Assembly (NCBI GenBank): GCA_040235375.1
Contig: JBECKQ010000123.1
Location: 1-8,560 of the forward strand
Length of the DNA: 8,560 bases
Source: JBECKQ01 sp040235375
GTDB lineage: Bacteria > Planctomycetota > Phycisphaerae > UBA1845
Reading direction: 5' to 3'
Under the pieces are notes generated by a model that ran no database searches, was not told the origin of the DNA, and saw only the letters and a list, made by a program, of their open reading frames with translations. Shown here piece after piece: positions 5,945 through 8,560 of the stretch; the first letter of the stretch is position 1, and each line of letters opens with the position of its first letter. The translations under genes and the position numbers were made by a program.

Positions 5945-5965
5945 GAACACTGAACACTGAAAACT
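5945..5965. repeat. triple heptamer direct repeat
   Basis: GAACACT occurs twice in tandem (5945-5951 and 5952-5958), followed by the near copy GAAAACT (5959-5965). It ends about 52 nt before the uvrB start. Confidence 0.55.
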
Positions 5966-5973
5966 GCGGACAG

Positions 5974-5991
5974 CACTGCTCGAGAGCAGTG
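5974..5991. promoter_or_regulatory. palindrome upstream of uvrB, possible operator
   Basis: CACTGCTC-GA-GAGCAGTG has perfect 8-bp arms and ends 26 nt before the uvrB start codon. The position would suit a repressor site or a 5' hairpin controlling translation. Its half-site spacing does not match the E. coli LexA box (CTG, ten bases, CAG), nor the Gram-positive or alphaproteobacterial forms, so an SOS role is unproven. Confidence 0.4.
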
Positions 5992-6017
5992 GCACACGCG
6001 AGGCATCGCGGCACACG

Positions 6018-8135
6018 GTGAGGACAGCGGCGAACTTGAACCTGCACGACGATAATCAACATCCGCCGACGGCGGGCCGCTTCAAGCTGGTCAGCGAGTT
6101 TCAGCCGCGGGGCGATCAGCCGCAGGCCATCGAGAAGCTGGTCGACAGCGTAAGCTCCGGCCGGCGCTTCTCCTGCCTGCTGGGCGTCACCGGCTCGGGC
6201 AAGACTTTCACCATCGCCCACATGATCGCCCGGCTGAACCGGCCGACGCTGGTCATCTCGCACAACAAGACGCTGGCCGCCCAGCTCTACGAGGAATTCC
6301 GTGAGCTGTTCCCGGAAAACGCGGTCGAGTACTTCGTCAGCTATTACGACTATTACCAGCCCGAGGCCTACATCCCTCAGCGCGACATCTACATCGAGAA
6401 AGACGCTTCGCGCAACGACGATCTCGACCGCCTTCGCCTGCGGGCGACCAGCTCGCTCGTCTCCCGCCGCGACGTGATCATCGTGGCCAGCGTCTCGTGC
6501 ATCTTCGGGCTCGGCTCGCCGTCGGACTATAAGTCGAGCATGGTGTCGCTGGCCGCCGGCGACGTGGTCGAGCGCGACAAGCTGCTCCGCCGCCTCGTCG
6601 ATCTGCAGTACCAGCGCAACGATCTCGACTTTAAGCGGGCCACGTTTCGCGCCCGCGGCGACGTGGTTGAGGTCTGGCCCGCCTACGAGGAATTCGCCTA
6701 CCGCATCGAGATGTTCGGCGACGAGATCGACCGCCTCGATCTGATCAACCCGCTCACGTCGGAAGTGCTCGCCACGGAAGACCGCATCTTCATCTATCCG
6801 GCCGTGCACTACGTCATGCCGGAGGAGAAGATCGAGGCGGCCATCCAGTCGATCGGCGAGGAGCTCGAGCTCCGCCTCATCGAGCTGAAGCGCCACGGCA
6901 AGCTGCTCGAGGCCCAGCGCCTCGCCGCCCGCACGCGCTACGACATGGAGATGATCCAGGAGGTCGGCTACTGCTCGGGGATCGAGAACTACTCGCGGCA
7001 CCTGGCCGGCTCGCCGCCGGGGTCCAAGCCGTACACGCTGATCGACTACTTCCCGGAGGACTACCTGCTCATCATCGATGAATCGCACGCCACGGTGCCG
7101 CAAATCCGGGCGATGTACGCCGGTGACCGCAGCCGCAAGGAGGTGCTCGTCGAGCACGGCTTCCGCCTGCCCTCGGCGCTGGACAATCGCCCGCTGCGCT
7201 TCGAGGAATTCGAGGAAACGTGGAAGAGCGTCGTGTTCATGTCCGCCACTCCCGGGCCGTATGAGCTCGAGCAGACCGGCGGCGAAGTTGTGGAGCAGAT
7301 CATCCGCCCGACCGGCCTGATCGATCCGCGCGTCGAGGTCCGCCCGGCTCGCGGCCAGGTGCCCGACCTGCTGCACCGCATCGCCGAGCGTGCCGCGGTC
7401 AACGAGCGCGTGCTCGTCACCACGTTGACCAAGCGGCTCGCCGAGGACCTTTCGCAGTACATCAAGCAAGAGGGCCTGCGCGGCGAATACTTGCACAGCG
7501 AGATCGACACGCTGGAGCGCGTCCGCATTCTCAAGTCGCTGCAGGCTGGCGAGTTCGACGTGCTCGTCGGCGTGAACCTGCTGCGCGAGGGGCTCGACCT
7601 GCCGGACGTGTCGCTGGTCACCATCCTCGACGCCGACAAGGAGGGTTTTCTCCGCAGCGAAACTTCGCTCATCCAGATGATCGGCCGGACCGCTCGCAAC
7701 GTGAACGCCGAGGTCGTTCTCTACGCTGATCGGATGACGCCGAGCATGCAGCGGGCCATCGACGAGACCAACCGCCGGCGGGAATTGCAGATGCAGTACA
7801 ACAAGGAGCACGGCATCACGCCGGAGACGGTCCGCAAGCAGATGCGTTCCGGGCTCGAGCAGGTGCTGTCGGCGCGGCGCGTGGCGGCGGAGGCCGTCCG
7901 CCAGTCCACCGAGCAGCTTGATCGCGTCGAGGCCATCGAGATGCTCAAATCGGAGATGATGGAGGCCGCCGAGCAGCTCGACTTCGAGCGTGCCGCCCGC
8001 CTGCGCGACCGCATCACGGAAGTGGAAGAGGCCGGCGACCACGACACCGTTTCCGCTTCCGTGCTGGACGTGGAGCAGCCTGTCGAGAAGAAACGGCGCG
8101 GGCCGGGCGGACCGGGCAGGAGGCGTGTCCCGTGA
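6018..8135 (+). CDS. uvrB: excinuclease ABC subunit B (UvrB)
   Basis: UvrB is the helicase-like damage-verification subunit of nucleotide excision repair; it receives DNA from UvrA and recruits UvrC. The 705-aa product is close to the usual full length. Visible parts are FQPRGDQPQAI (28-38), Walker A GVTGSGKT (56-63), the damage-inserting beta-hairpin YYDYYQPEAYIP (109-120), the DESH Walker B box (354-357), MSATPGPYE (408-416), motif VI QMIGRTARN (553-561) and the C-terminal UVR coiled-coil (about 637-671) that contacts UvrC. The basic, Gly/Pro-rich tail (691-705) is short. The start is a GTG without a good ribosome-binding site. An in-frame TTG at 6036, about 11 nt after TGAGGA (6019-6024), is an alternative and would remove six residues. 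nadC follows with a four-base overlap. Confidence 0.98.
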   Translation: MRTAANLNLHDDNQHPPTAGRFKLVSEFQPRGDQPQAIEKLVDSVSSGRRFSCLLGVTGSGKTFTIAHMIARLNRPTLVISHNKTLAAQLYEEFRELFPENAVEYFVSYYDYYQPEAYIPQRDIYIEKDASRNDDLDRLRLRATSSLVSRRDVIIVASVSCIFGLGSPSDYKSSMVSLAAGDVVERDKLLRRLVDLQYQRNDLDFKRATFRARGDVVEVWPAYEEFAYRIEMFGDEIDRLDLINPLTSEVLATEDRIFIYPAVHYVMPEEKIEAAIQSIGEELELRLIELKRHGKLLEAQRLAARTRYDMEMIQEVGYCSGIENYSRHLAGSPPGSKPYTLIDYFPEDYLLIIDESHATVPQIRAMYAGDRSRKEVLVEHGFRLPSALDNRPLRFEEFEETWKSVVFMSATPGPYELEQTGGEVVEQIIRPTGLIDPRVEVRPARGQVPDLLHRIAERAAVNERVLVTTLTKRLAEDLSQYIKQEGLRGEYLHSEIDTLERVRILKSLQAGEFDVLVGVNLLREGLDLPDVSLVTILDADKEGFLRSETSLIQMIGRTARNVNAEVVLYADRMTPSMQRAIDETNRRRELQMQYNKEHGITPETVRKQMRSGLEQVLSARRVAAEAVRQSTEQLDRVEAIEMLKSEMMEAAEQLDFERAARLRDRITEVEEAGDHDTVSASVLDVEQPVEKKRRGPGGPGRRRVP
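8118..8123 (+). promoter_or_regulatory. ribosome-binding site for nadC
   Basis: AGGAGG inside the last codons of uvrB lies 8 nt before the GTG at 8132 and decides that start. It is the strongest Shine-Dalgarno in the window. Confidence 0.75.
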
Positions 8136-8560
8136 CGTTGCGAGCGATTCTCACCGACGCCGACCGCGAGCCATTGCTCGCTCGTACGCGGCAACTGGCG
8201 GAGATGGCGCGGGAAGAGGATTTCGGCCGGGGCGATATCACCGGGGCCCGCCTGGCGGATCAGGGCACCGGCCGCTTCCGCCTGGTCGCCAAGCAGAAAG
8301 GCGTCTTTGCCGGTCGGGAGATCGCCGCCACCGTGCTGGATGTGTACAGCCCGGACCTGTCCGTCCGCTGGATGGAGGCGGGCGCGGACGGCGCAATCAT
8401 CGCGGAACCGCCGCAGGACCTGGCCGAGCTGGCCGGCCCGGTTGATGCCGTGCTGGCCGTCGAGCGCGTCCTGCTTAACTTCCTCCAGCGGCTGAGCGGC
8501 GTCGCAACCGCGACGCGCCGCTACGTGGACGCGGTGGCCGGCACCAATGCCCGTATCCTC
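8132..8560 (+). CDS. nadC: nicotinate-nucleotide pyrophosphorylase (carboxylating), N-terminal part
   Basis: NadC converts quinolinate and PRPP to nicotinate mononucleotide, CO2 and pyrophosphate in de novo NAD synthesis. The 143 codons present run open to the window edge, so the gene is cut, not broken. Family marks are EDFGRGDIT (29-37), LVAKQKGVFAGRE (51-63) and ERVLLNFLQRLSGVAT (111-126), followed by the lead-in to the catalytic 'DTRKT' block (GTNARIL, 137-143). About half the usual 280 residues are present. The GTG start overlaps the uvrB TGA as GTGA, behind AGGAGG, so it is probably translated by coupling with uvrB. The pairing with a repair gene has no obvious metabolic reason. Confidence 0.95.
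   Translation, partial: MTLRAILTDADREPLLARTRQLAEMAREEDFGRGDITGARLADQGTGRFRLVAKQKGVFAGREIAATVLDVYSPDLSVRWMEAGADGAIIAEPPQDLAELAGPVDAVLAVERVLLNFLQRLSGVATATRRYVDAVAGTNARIL

Larger units (their letters stand above)
5291..6017. other. repeat-rich intergenic region without a convincing gene
   Basis: No ORF here has a recognisable product; plus- and minus-strand ORFs are low-complexity Arg/Pro/Ser-rich readings. The stretch contains four separate inverted repeats, a triple heptamer, one possible promoter and one remnant-like coding stretch, listed individually. It separates the minus-strand small gene from the plus-strand uvrB operon. Confidence 0.6.

Noticed and set aside
5974..5991. Classical LexA box
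   Set aside because: The half-sites are eight bases apart rather than ten and lack the CTGT/ACAG ends; kept only as an unassigned palindrome.
5862..8042. 726-codon minus-strand ORF antisense to uvrB
   Set aside because: It mirrors the GC-rich third positions of uvrB, gives a His/Leu/Ala/Val-rich product without motifs, and uvrB itself is unambiguous.

Overview
The window looks like a GC-rich bacterial chromosome, most likely a planctomycete. The clues are the small Cys-rich acidic gene at 4994-5290, which resembles proteins I associate with Planctomycetota, the high GC third positions, and intergenic DNA full of short palindromes. The lineage is an inference from pattern, not from a search.

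The left end (about 1-1239) appears to be the right-hand edge of an integrated mobile element. It carries a DnaC/IstB-like helicase-loader ATPase (30-794), a small unrecognised ORF overlapping its end (758-1045), a palindrome and a terminator-like hairpin, an outward-facing sigma70-type promoter (1109-1137), and the 3' half of a glycine tRNA with a GCC anticodon loop (1198-1239). The 5' half of that tRNA is missing next to it. This is what remains at the far boundary when an element integrates within a tRNA gene. A strong intrinsic terminator (1279-1312), probably the original terminator of the tRNA gene, starts the host side.

From 1313 to 4993 the DNA is ordinary host chromosome with compact, mixed-strand genes. 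There is a small DUF2188-like protein on the minus strand (1639-1845), with a terminator-like hairpin in its leader. A PflX-type radical SAM protein follows on the plus strand (2136-3128). A biotin-protein ligase lacking the DNA-binding domain (3159-4019, minus) converges on it. A YycJ/WalJ-type metallo-beta-lactamase-fold hydrolase (4200-4961, plus) diverges from the ligase. The hydrolase and the Cys-rich small protein (4994-5290, minus) converge on a hairpin between their stop codons.

From 5291 to 6017 lies about 730 bp without a convincing gene. It holds several inverted repeats, a triple heptamer repeat, a possible promoter, a short decayed-looking coding remnant, and a perfect palindrome just upstream of uvrB.

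The right end is a uvrB-nadC operon. UvrB (6018-8135) is a full-length excision-repair helicase. NadC (8132-8560, cut by the window end) overlaps it by four bases behind a strong Shine-Dalgarno. I found no CRISPR array, complete tRNA, rRNA or transposase, and no clear new multi-gene defence or biosynthetic system. The most informative signal is the broken tRNA-Gly junction with its outward promoter.
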